Part shown: one piece after another, positions 1 to 12,622 of the stretch | How positions within the stretch are numbered: position 1 is the first letter of the stretch | How the letters are laid out: every line of letters begins with the position of its first letter | NCBI GenBank assembly: GCA_003339415.1 | Contig: PDHQ01000113.1 | Location: 40,519 to 104,518 of the forward strand | Source of the DNA: Ophiocordyceps camponoti-saundersi (nom. inval.) | Taxonomy: Eukaryota; Ascomycota; Sordariomycetes; Hypocreales; Ophiocordycipitaceae | DNA length: 64,000 nt | Direction: 5' to 3' | Made by a program: the position numbers and the translations under genes | The notes under the pieces: generated by a model | Seen by the model: the letters and a program-made list of their open reading frames with translations, nothing else | Told to the model about the DNA's origin: nothing | The model's database searches: none

Positions 1-1329
1 TAAGTCTCTTAAGTAATTGGCATCTCTGGATCTGGATGCCAATACCGTTTCCCTCCTATTTCAACTCAAACCTACCTCTCTACAAAAACGCACACTTTTG
101 CTTCCTTTCCCGTCCATCTCCAGACGCCTCTGGCATCGACGTGCCGCAGAGCAAGTCAGCTGCGAACAAGCGATGGCCTACTGGAAAAAGACCCCTTCTG
201 CCTTTCGGCTTCCACACCGTTGACAGCGCTGAGGGCCTCAAGAAAGAAGAATTCGACACTCATATCATGATTCTTGTGACTCGGACGGATTGCCATCACT
301 ATACGGATGTACATACTCAGGCTGTGTACTGAGCTTCCTAACCTCGGTCATGATGGCCTTCCTCGCCTGTTCTGGTCTGCATCCGCTTGACGATAGCAAC
401 CTTAACCCACAGGACTTCTACAGCCTCTGATCGACCACTCCGGATTGCCTTCTCTCTGCCCTTGGCTCGCCGATTCGGTGAGCGCTTTCTAGACATGTAT
501 GCCGTGCCCAAGCCAGCGGTTCCTTAGCCGGGACCAGGGGGGGAGAGATACCCTCACCGGCGGCCTGCGTCAGTGCTTACCTTACCCCCGGCCTCTGGGC
601 TTGCATCGTGGCGTCTGGTCTCGACAAACTGCGTTAGGCAGCTGTTTTCTCTTTTCCCTTCGCACTGGATGCGTCCACTACCCCGGGCTCCCGTTGGCTT
701 CCCTTCCCCATACACACACGCACGCAAAGATTCAAGGGTCCTGGACTTACAGCGTCGCAGACCGACGCTTTTCGGTCCACAGGCTGTAGAGCCACCCACA
801 AGAATGCAACGTCGTCTGGGAGAGGGAGAGAAGAAGAAGAAGCCATCTACCAGTCTTTACCTACTCTGCCCTCGTGCATACGGGTAATGACGCCTGCACT
901 TCGGACTTCGGAAACCAACAAGGGTGAAGCAGCCGCTTTCTCTCCACCAAACTGGCCCTGTCCTGCAAGCCCGCCGATCTCGACAGCTCGGACCCGACTA
1001 CCCGGAACATGGATCCACGGCCTGGACGGATGGCCTTTCGCCATGCACTCGGCGCGAGCGGTGACGGAGACTTTCTCTCTCTCTTTTTCTTTTCTTATCC
1101 CAGATGGCGTTTCTGTGATGCCACCCCCCCTGGGCCGATGTACGCGTGTATTTGATCCGCCTTTGCCACCCTCATATTTGCTTTGCCCCCCCCCCTCGAC
1201 CCTGTTGGACGACTCTTTCAAACTCGACCCCAAAGGAGCCAGCGGCAGCCTCCTCTCTTCTCGTTGGTAAAGACAAGGTTTCAGTCGCTCCGCATGGGAT
1301 TCCGCGTCTCGAAGAGGGAAAGAGTCATC
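1..1329. other. Upstream non-coding region
   Basis: I see no supported gene here. The stretch holds short spurious open frames on both strands, a pyrimidine-rich run around 1071-1095 and C-rich runs around 1120-1195. It most likely contains the promoter and 5' leader of the RRM gene that follows. An ATG at 1294 lies in frame with that gene and could be an alternative start. Confidence 0.5.
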
Positions 1330-2870
1330 ATGCCGCGCAACGAAGCCCCGGATAACACAATCATGAGAGACGTGCCGGCGGGAGAAGAGACGGGCATCTA
1401 TTACATTCTTATAAGTGGAGTGCGTCGTCGGACAACTTGTCGTCATGTCATCCTCTGACTTATAAGAAAAGCTGCCTTTTGGCACCATCTGGCAACTCCT
1501 CAAAGATTGGCTGCGTCAGGCTGGTTGCGATGTCGACCATATCGAAGTCTTTCAGAAGTCGACTTCCGGCTGGATTCGCCTCATCGGGAAGCACAACTTT
1601 GAGCGGGCACTGCGTCCGTTCCCCCTTTGCCAACCCCTTCCATTCCTCTTTTGCTGCCAGAAGTGTTGCTGAAGGGGATTCTTGACTGAGTAGTTCATCT
1701 TCAAACGGTCCCCTACAACAACCGACTGCTTCTCTACCTGGCCAAGAACAGGACAGAGTCTGTCAAGATTATGGAGCTCATCGACGACCCGCCTCCTAAG
1801 CCCAAGCTCGGCGGCGGCGGCGGCTCTCAAGCATCGCGCTCCAAGAGCAGATTTCGCGCTCAGGTCAACGCCTCCGATAAGGTACGGAAGTCGTGGGCCG
1901 CAGATGCTTACATGGGTCCTCTTTCACTGAGACCGGGTCATGTGTCCAGGCCGTCGGCGACTACAAGGGGAAGAAGAACCGTTCCCCTACCATCGCCGCT
2001 GCCGTTCGTTACCCGTCGTTACCGGTCAGCGAAGCAGCCTCGCCTCCGCTGGGCTGCTACTACGTGGCATCGCCAGAGCTATTCGACGAATCTCGCAGTC
2101 AGTACGGCGTCATGGCCGAGCCCTTTGGCCCTCCCCCCAGCGCGTGGAGCGTCCCGCACGCGCCGCCTGTCTACGGGCCCTTTCACCACCGAGCGCTGGA
2201 GCCGCCAGGTAGCCCGGCTTCGTCCTCGATGCCCAGGGACCCTCTGCCGGGCTACCGCCTCCTCCGGTACGAGCCGTCCGGTCGGGCCCCGGACAGCAGC
2301 CCTCGGGCGCTGCCGCACGACGTCGACAGCGACCGGTGCCGGGTGATGATCGACCCCTTGCGGAAGGGCGTCACCCTGGCCGACGTCGAGGGCTGGGTCC
2401 GCAGCTTCATGGGTGAGTGGGCTTCGGCCCTGAGTCGTGTCGAGGTCGTCGGCATGTCGCAGAGGTCAGGGGGGGGACCAGGCGGTGGCGGCGTCGGTCG
2501 CGTCCGGCCCTTCGCCTACGTCACCTTTCTCAGCTCTGCCGCGGCCCAGCGGGCGGTCGAGCTCCTCAACTCGAAGCCCCTGCGCAGCCGATCCGTCGTC
2601 GTCCGTCTGGTGGACGACGAGCCTTGTAGGGGATTCGGCAGGGACGAAGCCCACTACGGAGCCAGACGATCCTCGTCCGACGGTCGTCTACCTCTTTCTC
2701 CGCCCCTCCTACCTCCTTCTCTTCTCCCCCCGCCTCCCATCCCATCGACCGTCCGCCAGTCGGAGTCGGCGTCGGGACTCGGCGGCAGCACCATCACCAA
2801 GTCTGACGCCACGAATGCGCCTCCCGTCATAGCCCACGGCACTTTTTACCGGCCCAAGACATGGGAATGA
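1330..2870 (+). CDS. Two-RRM RNA-binding protein
   Basis: This is a predicted RNA-binding protein of about 446 residues in four exons: 1330-1419, 1472-1613, 1694-1881 and 1950-2870. The joined frame is open and divisible by three. The first RRM-like domain is rebuilt across three exons. It begins at IYYILISGLPFGT, runs through VDHIEVFQKSTSGWIRL, and ends at KNRTESVKI. The second, in exon 4, has an RNP2-like CRVMIDPL and an RNP1-like RPFAYVTF. Between them lies a Gly/Ser/Pro-rich linker, and the C-terminus is Pro/Ser-rich and probably disordered. The layout resembles uncharacterised fungal RRM proteins; the RNA target cannot be inferred. The start at 1330 has A at -3. In-frame ATGs at 1294 and 1363 are alternatives. 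The first intron could instead be 1415-1466, which would change one residue. Confidence 0.75.
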
Positions 2871-4062
2871 CGTCCCTTACGATTCGAACACCACCTCTGT
2901 GTTTCCTTTCCCCAAAGACGGTAGCCCAATACCAAGGGGAAATGTGTTTTTTTTTTTCCTCAAACGCCAGTTGAGGGGGTTGAGAGGGAATCGTCATGGG
3001 GAAGACATACGGAAAGGAGGGTTACTTCATTCTTCTGGGTGTGACGGAGAAGAGATACGGGAGAGGCTCCTCTTTCCGGTCGTGCCCTTGTCTCTCTACC
3101 TTGCAATTCACACCCTATTTCCCTGGTCTTCGGAGAGGAGGGGAGAGCAACGGAATCGTTGGTGTACGACTACGGATATAAAGTGCATGGCGGCAGCGAA
3201 GGAAGCAAAAGACAGGGGGAGGGGGGTTGACACAAAAGATGTGGCGAATATGCATATATCATTCTGACCAGGGGTGGGGTGTTAAAATACCATGATACTC
3301 CCCTTTTAATTCTAATAAGAAGAACAAGACGTTTTGAACATCGTCAAAGGCAGTCTTCTGAGGTGATGAAAACGAAGGGAAGAAAACTTGAAGAAAAGCT
3401 GCAGTGCAACTCGCAATACTCCTCCATCTTCCTCAACCATGCATTAATTACCCTCACGGAATGAAAAGCACAATTCATAAAGAGAAACAATTCTAGTCCG
3501 CCTTTTGAGCAAACACCCGAATAAGGCGTCGACGGAAACACAAAGGAGAAGCCGTTGCACCAAAACCCTTCCCCCCCCCCTCCCTTTCACCCCCCTAAAG
3601 AGCCATTTGGCCGAGGAATCATGTTCCATGCAGTCTTTCGAAAAGGGGAGGGGAGAGTTTAGGGATGTGGTGTCTTTGCTGCCCGGTTTAAACATTGGCA
3701 ACCCGTTCCTCGGCGAGAAGAAGAGAATGAGGAGAAGAAGAAATCTGCAGCTCGACCGTGTGAGATGTATCCGACATCTGCGTTTCTCCCGATCGACTTG
3801 AAGATGATTATGAAGAGCTGTGTTGATGGTTCGTGACTGGTCCGGAGAGTTGAGCTGTTTCCCCCCTTTTTTATTCTGCTTTTCCGGTTACGGAGTTTCC
3901 CATCTAATGAAGCTTCAACAGAGGAAAAGGGGGGAAAAAAGACAAGGGGAATGAGAAAACGGTAAGCAGCGTATGACAGATAATAATGTCGGGCGGCTTT
4001 GATGGAAGCATACATACATATACACTCACACTCACACTCACACAACTCACACACCCCTGGCC
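2871..4062. other. Convergent intergenic region
   Basis: This is the 3' side of both the RRM gene and the LAA1-like gene, with no supported coding sequence. It contains a T-run near 2947-2957, a C-run near 3569-3582 and a short ACTCAC repeat near 4020-4045. It probably holds the two 3' UTRs. Confidence 0.5.
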
Positions 4063-7000
4063 TCAGTCGCCAAAGTCCATCTTGAGCGTGATGCTCGGCT
4101 GCTGAGACTCCCCGCCGGCGTCCTTGTCTGCGCCGCTCTTCGCCTGCTGTCCCTTGCGGATGACTTCCTCCAGAAGCGTCCTCTGGCTGCTGCTCATGCC
4201 GCCGACGATGGCTCGAAAGGTGGCCTGGTCGACGGCAGCCAGGTCCAGCAGGCGGGCGCTCGTCTCGCCGTACGCCTCCTCGCCCTGTCCAGTCGCCCGC
4301 GCCATGAGCATCGGGATGACGACAGACATCGCCGCCACCCTGCGATCACCCTGTAGGGATCCGGCGTAGAGGCAGAGAGTGTGGCCTAGCAGGGGACGCG
4401 CTCGTTCCGGGTCCTCGGCCTCCGCGTCGGCTACGAGCGAGACGAGGCGAGGGAACAAGTAGCGCGCGATGCTCAGGTCCGCGCCCGTCGGCTTCGACTG
4501 CATCAGCAGCGATCGGATGCAATTGGCCGCAATCTTGGCCGTCTGTACCGGAGAGAAGAGAACAAAGGGGCAAGGGAGGAAACTCGTCAGTAGTCACAAC
4601 AACAATGAATCGCTCCACTTCGGGCGGGTTTTCTCGTACCATCCGATCCGTCAGGCAGTCCAAGAGCTCGTCCAGGTAGCGTGACACGAAAGGGTCGTCG
4701 GCGGACAGCATATTCCTTCCGCTCGTCAGGAGTATCGTCGTGGCCAGGAGGCAGTTCTTGACACACGTCAGAGACGTCGGCTCCTCCCGCCTCTGCGCGT
4801 GCAGGTAAATGGATAGGAAGCGGCGGAGACAGGCCTGGAGCTGCACGGCATCCGACGTCTCCGTCCCCCTCGACATGCCGGCCACGAATCGCTTGAGCGT
4901 CGCCAGCGACTGCGGCACAATCAGTTCCTGGCAGGCCGGTGTCGCCAGGATGGTGGCAAAGATGTGCGTGATGCAAGCGTACAGATCCGTCTTGATGATG
5001 GACGGAAAGGCCTCGGCCGCGTCTACCAGGGCGTCGAGCGACGACCGGACCAGCGCGATGGCCTCCTCGTTCATCTGGTGTCGCACAGGCTGGTTGCCTT
5101 CGGAGAGATTGGGCAGCAGGCCGGAAAGAACGAGTACGATGATTCTCGTCAGCTCAAACAGCTGGTCGATGTCTTCCGAGAGGTCGCCCTCGGCCGAAGC
5201 TTGCCTGCGAGCCGAAGGGTGCGTCACGCACAGCGCCCGAGCAATATCGACGATGACGGCCTGAACGTTGAGCCCATCCGTGAGCACCAACCGGTCGAGC
5301 AAGTCCATGGCCTCGGAAAAGACGTCGGGTCGGTAGATGGCGTGTCCGGAGACGCTCGGATGCAGGATCCTCTTCAACGCTTCGAGTATGTCGAGCGTCT
5401 GCTCCTGCGTCTCCAGGGACCCGCTCTGGCCCGGTCTGATGGCGAGCGCCTCAAAGGCCAATCCGAAGAGCACGAAGAAGAAGGCCACGGGTTCGTCGCG
5501 ATAGTTGATGGCGGGACTCTTGCCGCTGCTGTTGGGCGCCGTCTCCTTGCCGTCGAGGGCGTCAAAGACGAACTCGCTGTCCTGCTCGATGAGGCTCGCA
5601 ATGGCATTCACCATCTTGAGCCAGGATTCCTCGTAGAACCGGAGAAGCGTCTCACGGTTGAGCGCCGCGTATATCGTGTCGAGACTGCCCGACAGAGATG
5701 GGGGCCCCAGCGTCATGGAGATGTCAGGCTCGAACCGAAGCCGGGCAAACTCCCTCAGCGACTCGAGCCAAAGGGGGGTCAAGGTCCCGATGTGAGGCCT
5801 CAGCACCTCCAACAGGTACTTCTGTTCCGTGCTGGCCACCTGGAGCTCGGCCCAGGCGGAGAAGACGGATATCTTCACCATGACCTGCGCGTTGGAGCTC
5901 AGGCCCTTGAGATCTCCGATGCCAGCGTTCTCCGTCTCGCTGCAAAAGTTATCGAGCGCGTTGACGAGCGTCTTCAGGATTCGACCCATCCGGTCGACGT
6001 CGGTAACGATTCCGATGGAGATAAAGGCGGCGCAAACATTGACCGCTTCCGAGGCAAGCTCTGGCGACGAGTCCGCGGCGAATGCCGGCGTCAAGGCCGA
6101 ACTGATCTGTGCCTGGTACTGCTCCAGTAGCATGGCCTCTTCGAAGTCGGGATCGGGCGTCTTGCCAAACATCTTGAGGACGGCGCCGATAATCTTCAAA
6201 CCCCAGATGCGGAGCTCCAGCACGTTAGACGTCGATGCCGAAAATGCCATGCGAACAACGTCTGCCACCTTGCTCTGGAGCGCCGCCTGTGCCTGTGACT
6301 CTCCGTTGGCTGCCACGTCCTTGGCCACGATGGCGAACATGTCGTTGATGCAGTCAATGGCGAACGTCGTCACCTGCCACCGCAGAGGTTCGGCCTCTGC
6401 CGGCCCGTGGCTTTCCTTTTCTTTCGCGACGCCGGCCACCGCCGCGAAGCCGGCGACTTCTTCGTCCTGTAAGTCGGGAACCCCCTTAGTCGGCTTGACT
6501 ACGTCGCCCTCTCTCGGCTTCGATCGCGTCATCTTGAAGACTGCCTGGAACCTCTGCAACCATTCACCTGTTTCGTTGATGCATGTTTGATGCATCCAGT
6601 TTCGAATGATGTTTCTGATACCGTCGTGTGCAGGGACAGTGTCGAGCACGAGCCATAACTGCTCCTCGAAGTGCTTGTCCGCTTCTCTGAGCACATCACG
6701 TGGTTCTCGCTTCATGATGTTGTGGAGGCCGTCCACCGCGACGTCTCTCAGCCGGGCGTTATCGGAGGACAGGTGCTTCTGGAGGAGCTTGACGTAGTCG
6801 GCGAAGCGCATCTGGTTCGGTGCATAAAGAGACAGATGTTCCAGACAGCCGAGAGCCGCCTTCTCCACTAGCTCGTCCCTCTCGCTCTCAAACTGGTCGA
6901 CGAGGGTGAAGATGAGCTCTCGAGACTTGTTGGCATCCTGGAGGTCCGGTCCCAGGACGTTGATGAGGGAGTCGACGCAACTGGCCAGCGCCGCCGTCGT

Positions 7001-10000
7001 TGGAAGCTCCGTCTCGAGGTTCATGGTGATGGCCGACGCAATCTCCGCGTGGTGCGTCTCCGACACGTAGAGCTGAGCCAACATGCCGAGTGTGCTGGCG
7101 ACGTAGCTGGAAAAGCTGAGGCCGGCCGCGTCCGCAGCGAGCGACAGGGCCTCCAATGCCCAGTAGTGGACGATGGGATGGGGGTCGTTGCACAGCGACA
7201 TGAGGATGCCGAGGATGGTCTTGAGATGATAGCCGGCCGCCATACCGCCGAGCTTGGTTTGGATTGAGCCGAGGGCCATGGCGCAGCCTGCTCTCGCGCT
7301 CGGCTCACGGTTGCCGACGATGGTGTCGACGAGATATTTGATTTCATTGCTGGTAAAGGCGTTGCCGTACACGTTGCACAACCTCGCAGTGGCGGCGTAC
7401 CCCAAACTCCTGACATACTGATCCGGGTCGAGGACAAAGCCTCTCACAATGTCTTGCAGCAGCCGCTCTACCGCAACGTTGCTGATGCTTCCCGGCGGCG
7501 AGTTTGTCTCCTTGACGGCGACTCGCATGCTCGCCAGCATAGCCAACGCGACGTTGACGTTGACGGCAGCCTTGCGGCCGGCATCCCTCTGAAGAGAAGC
7601 TGCCGATGCAAATGTTTTGATCTGCTCCAACACGCTTTCCTGTACTTTGCTCGGCGTGAGCGGAAATACAAAGGCAAAGAGCTGAATTGCGCTGTTGATA
7701 ACCTCGGTGGCCGGCGGATCGGGTATCCTGGACCATGGTTCGTCATTCATGCTCCCGATGTAAAGCATCGAGGCATCATGTTCTAGGCTGCCGCAGACGG
7801 GCGACAACAGCAGTTGGTCGATGGCATCCTCCGGGCTACCGCTTTCCACTTCACCTTCAGCCGAACTATCAAACTGACCTGGCAGCTTTCTGACTGTGAA
7901 ACCGGACACCATTCCCGTAATGCCGAAGCCGCTGTTGTCGCCAACGTCCCATATGGACTCGAACGTGGCGGCCGCACCGGCTATGGAAGCGCTCAGAGAA
8001 CTCGGCATGTAGTTCTCCGGATCCGCAAAGAGCGAGATGGCAAGGGTGAGTAGGTTCGACTGCAGCAAGGCTTCGCTCCCGCCAGCCGGACTCAGGTTGA
8101 CGAGCTTGATATAGCACTGCAGCACGCGGCGCTGCACCATGAGGTCCAGGTCCTGGAGTTGGAGTGCCGGCGTGAGTCTTTGGGATATATCGTCCGTCGT
8201 CTTCTTGGCCGGAAGTGACCGCAGGAAGGCAGAAGTGCTCTGCAGCATGGCCGCTATGCGCTTGGAGACGTCGACGGTCAGTAGCCGGTTGTTAAACTGG
8301 AGGAAGACCAGAATCGACCCCAAAGCGCAGTCCCGAACGTGGGTAAGGAACGATGCCTCAAGGAGGCTCCTCGCCGTGGTGTTATCCTTGGCAAGGGGTT
8401 TGGGAAGAGCATTCTTCCACAGCAACAGGAGCTGCGAGAGATGAATCTTGACAAAGTTGGGCCCGAGAGCCATGAGTCCGCCAATGAGAGTCCAGGCCAC
8501 CTGAATCTGGGTACTCGACATCCGCAACTCGGACTGGCTACTCGACTTGAGCAAGTTGGTGGCCATGGTCAAGACGCGGCTGTTGATGTCGACGGACCCG
8601 TGAAGAGGGCGCAGGGCACTCGCACTGAGCGAGGCAGCCAAACCGTGGGCGAAGCCGAGACATCGTTTAGGAGAGTTGCGGCCGCCTCCCAGGAGGGAAA
8701 GCTCCCTAGTCAGGCTGTTCATGCAGACAGATAGACAAAGAAGGAGCTGCTGCGGGCACGCCAGGACAAACATCTTGATGCAATAAGACGCAAAGACTTG
8801 GACCGAGTAGCTTGGATGTTGCATGACCTGCAGCAACCCATCGCGGCATGAGTCTGCAAAGCTATTGGCCGCTGAGCCGAGCGAGTCGATGAGGGAAGCG
8901 ACGGCGCCGAGGGCTACAATTAGAGTCTGCTTTGAGGGCTCAGGCCGCTCAGCTAAAGCTTGAGGATAGTTTTTGAAGATGTTGTTGATTAAGGACTTGG
9001 CCGCCAACATCTGTCCCGATTCGCCAAGAATCCTGCGTCCGATGACGTCCTGAAGGAGAGTGTCCACGATCCTCCTCGACATAAGCAGGCGAAACCGGTT
9101 GTTGCTCACGGTGGCGTGGCCGAGTAGATCGACTGTCATGCTCTCGACGATGGTAAGGTAATTCGTGGAAACTACTTGCTCGCCTAGTCGTCGGAATAGC
9201 CTCGCGTAACATACGCCCATAGCGGCGCGAGCCTTGTTGGAGGTCGAAGATTTGACGTAGTGGCTCGATAAGAGCTTCATCATGTCTTGCAGCGTCAGGG
9301 CGAGATCCTGAGCCCGCCAGCTACTCTGAACCGGACTCTCTGACCGGACAGGAAGCTCATCCTCGTCAGGAACGATGCTGGCATGAGTCGAAATACGCTT
9401 CAATTTTCCTTGGGGCTTCTTGGGCCTGACTGGGACTGGATCAGCCGGCCCAGCAAGCCCCTGGACGAGCGCCTCGGCAAAGCAGTCGGCGGCCGCGTGA
9501 CGAACCGGAGCTGAAGAGGAGTCCATGGCTTTGAAGGTGGCCGTCTCCAGCTTACCGAAATCGGCCGAGTTGCGAAAGTAGGTCGTGTGCTGTGTCAAGC
9601 TCTTGAGGCACCGACAAGCCGAGACGATGACAAGCGTACCCTTGTCGGTAGAGGCATGGTTCCTTGCTTGCTTCCAGATGTCGCGCGAAATGCTTTCATC
9701 CATGGATCCTTGTATCATGCCAACGATGCTGGCGAGTGAGTTGAATACGGCAGCGCGCAATCCAGCGTTGTGAGACGATGCCTTCAGGGCCTTGATCAAC
9801 GTCGTGCAGGAGATCTGGTGAAGACCGATGGCACTGTCACCAGCGGCCGCGAACACGTCGCCCAGGCAGGTGACAGCCGCATGTTTGGCCCGAGTCTCTC
9901 CGTCCGGACGCGCCTTGGTGGAAGCAATAGCGGCGACCAGGTCGTTGATGGTCTCGAACAGCAGCTTTCTGTCGCCCTTTCGAAAGACGTGCGCAAGGCA

Positions 10001-10276
10001 TATTCCGAGGTTATTTCTGATGACGCGGGACGGCAGAGGCGAAGTGAGGTTAATGATCTGGAAAATCTCTCGTTTCAAGTAAAACTGCTGCGCGGTGCAG
10101 TCGTCGGCAGAGAGCGATAATACGTGATGGCTCAACTCAGACACGAAGGTGAGTAGGAAGAGGTCCTGTTGTTCAGCCGGTAGGGATTGGAGCTTGGCGA
10201 GATCCAGCTCAGGCGTGTTGATCTTGATAGCTTCGGTACCAGATGCGCGAGGCTCGGCTTCTTGACCGGACGCCAT
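4063..10276 (-). CDS. LAA1: LAA1/HEATR5-family HEAT-repeat protein
   Basis: This very large protein of about 2,038 residues has two exons, 10276-4640 and 4542-4063. The intron 4543-4639 has a GTACGA donor, a CTGAC branch-like site and a CAG acceptor. It is almost entirely alpha-helical HEAT-type repeat from the N-terminus (QQDLFLLTFVSELSHHVLSL) to the end. The length matches yeast Laa1 and animal HEATR5, both near 2,000 residues. The C-terminal stretch LLDLAAVDQATFRAIVGGMS is typical of the family. Known members are accessory factors of the AP-1 clathrin adaptor in trafficking between the trans-Golgi and endosomes. The ATG at 10276 is the first in the frame and is followed by a short polar leader. 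Another large HEAT protein is possible, but length and C-terminus favour LAA1/HEATR5. Confidence 0.85.
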
Positions 10277-10574
10277 GATAGATAGATAGCTTTGACTGCC
10301 ATAGGCAGCAGTCAGCTAAGGAGCGAGAAGATGTGCCGCATATACAGTACGTCCGCATTCGCGGGCTTTTCCTTGATGCCACGGTCCCGGGGGGGTTCTG
10401 TCGCCGGCTGCGACTGCCCAATCAGGTGCGCTTACTACGCCGTTGCGTTATAGTCGAGTCCCCGGGGGAAGAACGTTGACCCGTTGTCACGACAGTCAAA
10501 AGTCGGCATCTCTCACGACAGTCTCAGCCCTTTACACGAATCTAGATACCTATTCACACATATGCTATGCATCA
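10277..10574. promoter_or_regulatory. Divergent promoter, LAA1-like / TACO1-like
   Basis: This 298-bp gap separates two head-to-head genes and must contain both 5' leaders. I see no strong motif beyond a G-run near 10389-10394 and C/G-rich blocks. Confidence 0.5.
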
Positions 10575-11597
10575 ATGCTGTTGTTACGAAGTTCGACGCG
10601 TGTCGCTTCCATATGTCAGCCATGTCGTCGATCCTTCGTCACAGCAGCCACATTGCTCTCGGGACATAACAAATGGTCCAAGACCAAGCACATCAAAGCT
10701 GTCACGGACAAGAAGAAGAACGCTGAGCGCACAGCATTTGCCAAGCTCATTGCCATGTACACGCGAAGTCAGTGACCTCGGCGGATTGTAGGCGTGAGGT
10801 TTACCCGCTCTGACCATCGACTTAGTGTACGGCGACGATGTCGGGTCCAATCCACAGCTCGCGAACGTAATAAGTGCCGCGACCAAGGGTATTTCCTTCT
10901 TTTTTCTATCGATCATCTTGCACTGCATCGAAAACCGTCCGTCGCTAAATAACGACCAGCGAGCGTTCCCAAAACTGTTATCGAGACCGCCATCGCTAGA
11001 GGTCTGGGCAAGTCAACGACTGGAAAGCAGCTCCATAGCATGCCCCTCGAGTTTGTCATGCCCGGACAAGATATAGCCTTCATAGCCGATGTCGAGACAG
11101 ACAATAAGGCGCGAACTTTACAAGAGCTGAGGCTTATTCTGAAGAACAATTTTGCCGTTCAGGCCTCCACGACCTTTTACTTCGACAGATTAGGGCGCAT
11201 TATCATTCAGCCCAAAGAAGACACGACGACGTCTGACGACATTCTCCTGGCGGCACTCTCTCCTTCTGGAGTTGTTGACGTTAATCAGCTGCCGGGTTGC
11301 GAACGAAAGTTTGCGGTTGTGGCTGAGAAGACTTCGCTGATGCAAGTTGTCGAAAGCCTCTCCAAAAAGCCGGAGGTGGAGGTGTTGGAATCGGATCTCG
11401 CGTGGATCCCAAAATCTGATACGGTAGTTCCCGTGGACACTGAGAAAACAGCAAACAACATTGTCTCTCTGCTGAGCAGTCTCAGAGAAGTCCCAGAAGT
11501 CAAAGCCGTGTACGGTAACATAAAACGACGGGAAATTTCTGCCGCTGACTGGGAAAAGGTGACGGAATATCTGGATGTATATCATTATCCTCCGTAG
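10575..11597 (+). CDS. TACO1: YebC/TACO1-family mitochondrial translation factor
   Basis: The protein has about 297 residues and three exons: 10575-10767, 10826-10888 and 10960-11597. The N-terminus (MLLLRSSTRVASICQPCRRS) is rich in Arg/Ser and fits a mitochondrial presequence. It is followed by the family signature GHNKWSKTKHIKAVTDKKK. Later conserved blocks are YGDDVGSNPQLANVI, PKTVIETAIARG and MPLEFVMPGQDIAFIADVETDN. The C-terminal part ends with the usual YLDVYHYPP-like tail. Bacterial YebC and human TACO1 help ribosomes through difficult peptide stretches; TACO1 is needed for mitochondrial COX1 synthesis. Here it sits next to PET100, which also serves cytochrome oxidase, tail to tail with a 213-bp gap. 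Introns of 58 and 71 nt join in frame. Confidence 0.9.
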
Positions 11598-11810
11598 TAG
11601 ATGCCTTTGAACGAGTCTCTCCCACCCCCGACAAGAGGCGGTTGCCGAAAGTAGCTGTCTCATAATTTACCCCCCCTCCCCATCCGATTCCTGTCTGACC
11701 TTTCGCGTACGTAGGATCGCTTTTGATTCAGCGACCAGTTAGGAGGAGGAGACAGTCGAGACAACGCCCAAGAACGCCCAAGAACCCAGGACCAACAAGC
11801 CGAGGCCCTG

Positions 11811-12150
11811 CTAGTCTCCGCCTTGCGACTTGCTCCCTCTCCGCTTCTGCTCCTCGAGCATATAAGCCTGGCGACGCCGCTGTCGCTCGACGATGCGCGC
11901 GTACTCGGCCTCGATCTCTTCCCTGTCATGGGGAACCTTGTTGCACTCCTCAGGCTTGGGCCAGAAGTCCGGCACGGCAAAGCGATTGTCGAGGTTGGTG
12001 CCGAAGTAATACATGATGCCGATCGGGAACATGACATACATTCCGAACTGGAAGCATCAGCCTTGCGACCCGTCTGCATCACGGCATGATTAGCGGCAGG
12101 TGCAAGCGTCCTTTTTTTACCTTGAAGATCTCCAGATTAATGCCACCCAT
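11811..12150 (-). CDS. PET100: Cytochrome c oxidase chaperone PET100
   Basis: This is an 88-residue protein in two exons, 12150-12121 and 12047-11811, with a 73-nt intron (GTAAAA donor, CAG acceptor). The first exon encodes only ten residues (MGGINLEIFK), so the gene is easy to miss. The second begins FGMYVMFPIGIMYYFGTNLD, the conserved inner-membrane segment of PET100. Next comes the PDFWPKPEECNKVP block and a charged helical tail ending KSQGGD. Pet100 is an inner mitochondrial membrane factor required to assemble cytochrome oxidase. Length and motif order agree with the family. Confidence 0.92.
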
Positions 12151-12622
12151 GGCTGCGGCACGTTGATATCAAGTTGGTGCAGCAGGCGAGACGGATGGGT
12201 GGGAGAGGCAGATCTTGGCATGACATCTCCCTCGGCATAACGATACTCCGTCTTCTGCACGGCAATCAGCCTCTCGACTAACATCTTCGAAAGGCCATTC
12301 GCCAGTTCAATGCCCTGTCTGTTCTTGAACATTATGCCGGTGTCAACTTGGCTATCTTGCCAATTTTCCTCTGGACCGACTAGAGTAAACCCACCAACCC
12401 CCCTCTTTCACCCCCCAAATGACTCCAAAGACCAAGCGTCTCGTCAACCGCATATGCCGCGTACAGGCTGCGATTCACAGGTGTTGATCCATCTCAAGAT
12501 GCCATCCTCGACATGACTTGGAACGCCTTTATCGTGCCAGCCCAACCCAAATCAACCCCCTATCCCTCTTCAACCAGCTTCTAGCGAAAGGCACCTTGTC
12601 CAACCAAGCAGAGAAAAACGCC
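12151..12622. other. PET100 upstream region
   Basis: This lies between the PET100 start and the stop codon of the next minus-strand gene. An open minus frame of about 70 codons (12332-12117) overlaps the PET100 start but shows no family features. I treat the stretch as the PET100 promoter plus the 3' UTR of the 590-residue protein gene. Confidence 0.4.

Noticed and set aside
847..1503. 218-codon minus-strand open frame
   Set aside because: It overlaps the first exon and promoter of the RRM gene, is low in complexity and shows no family features. The plus-strand splice model explains the region better.
4964..6130. 388-codon plus-strand open frame inside the LAA1-like gene
   Set aside because: It is an antisense shadow of a clear HEAT-repeat protein.
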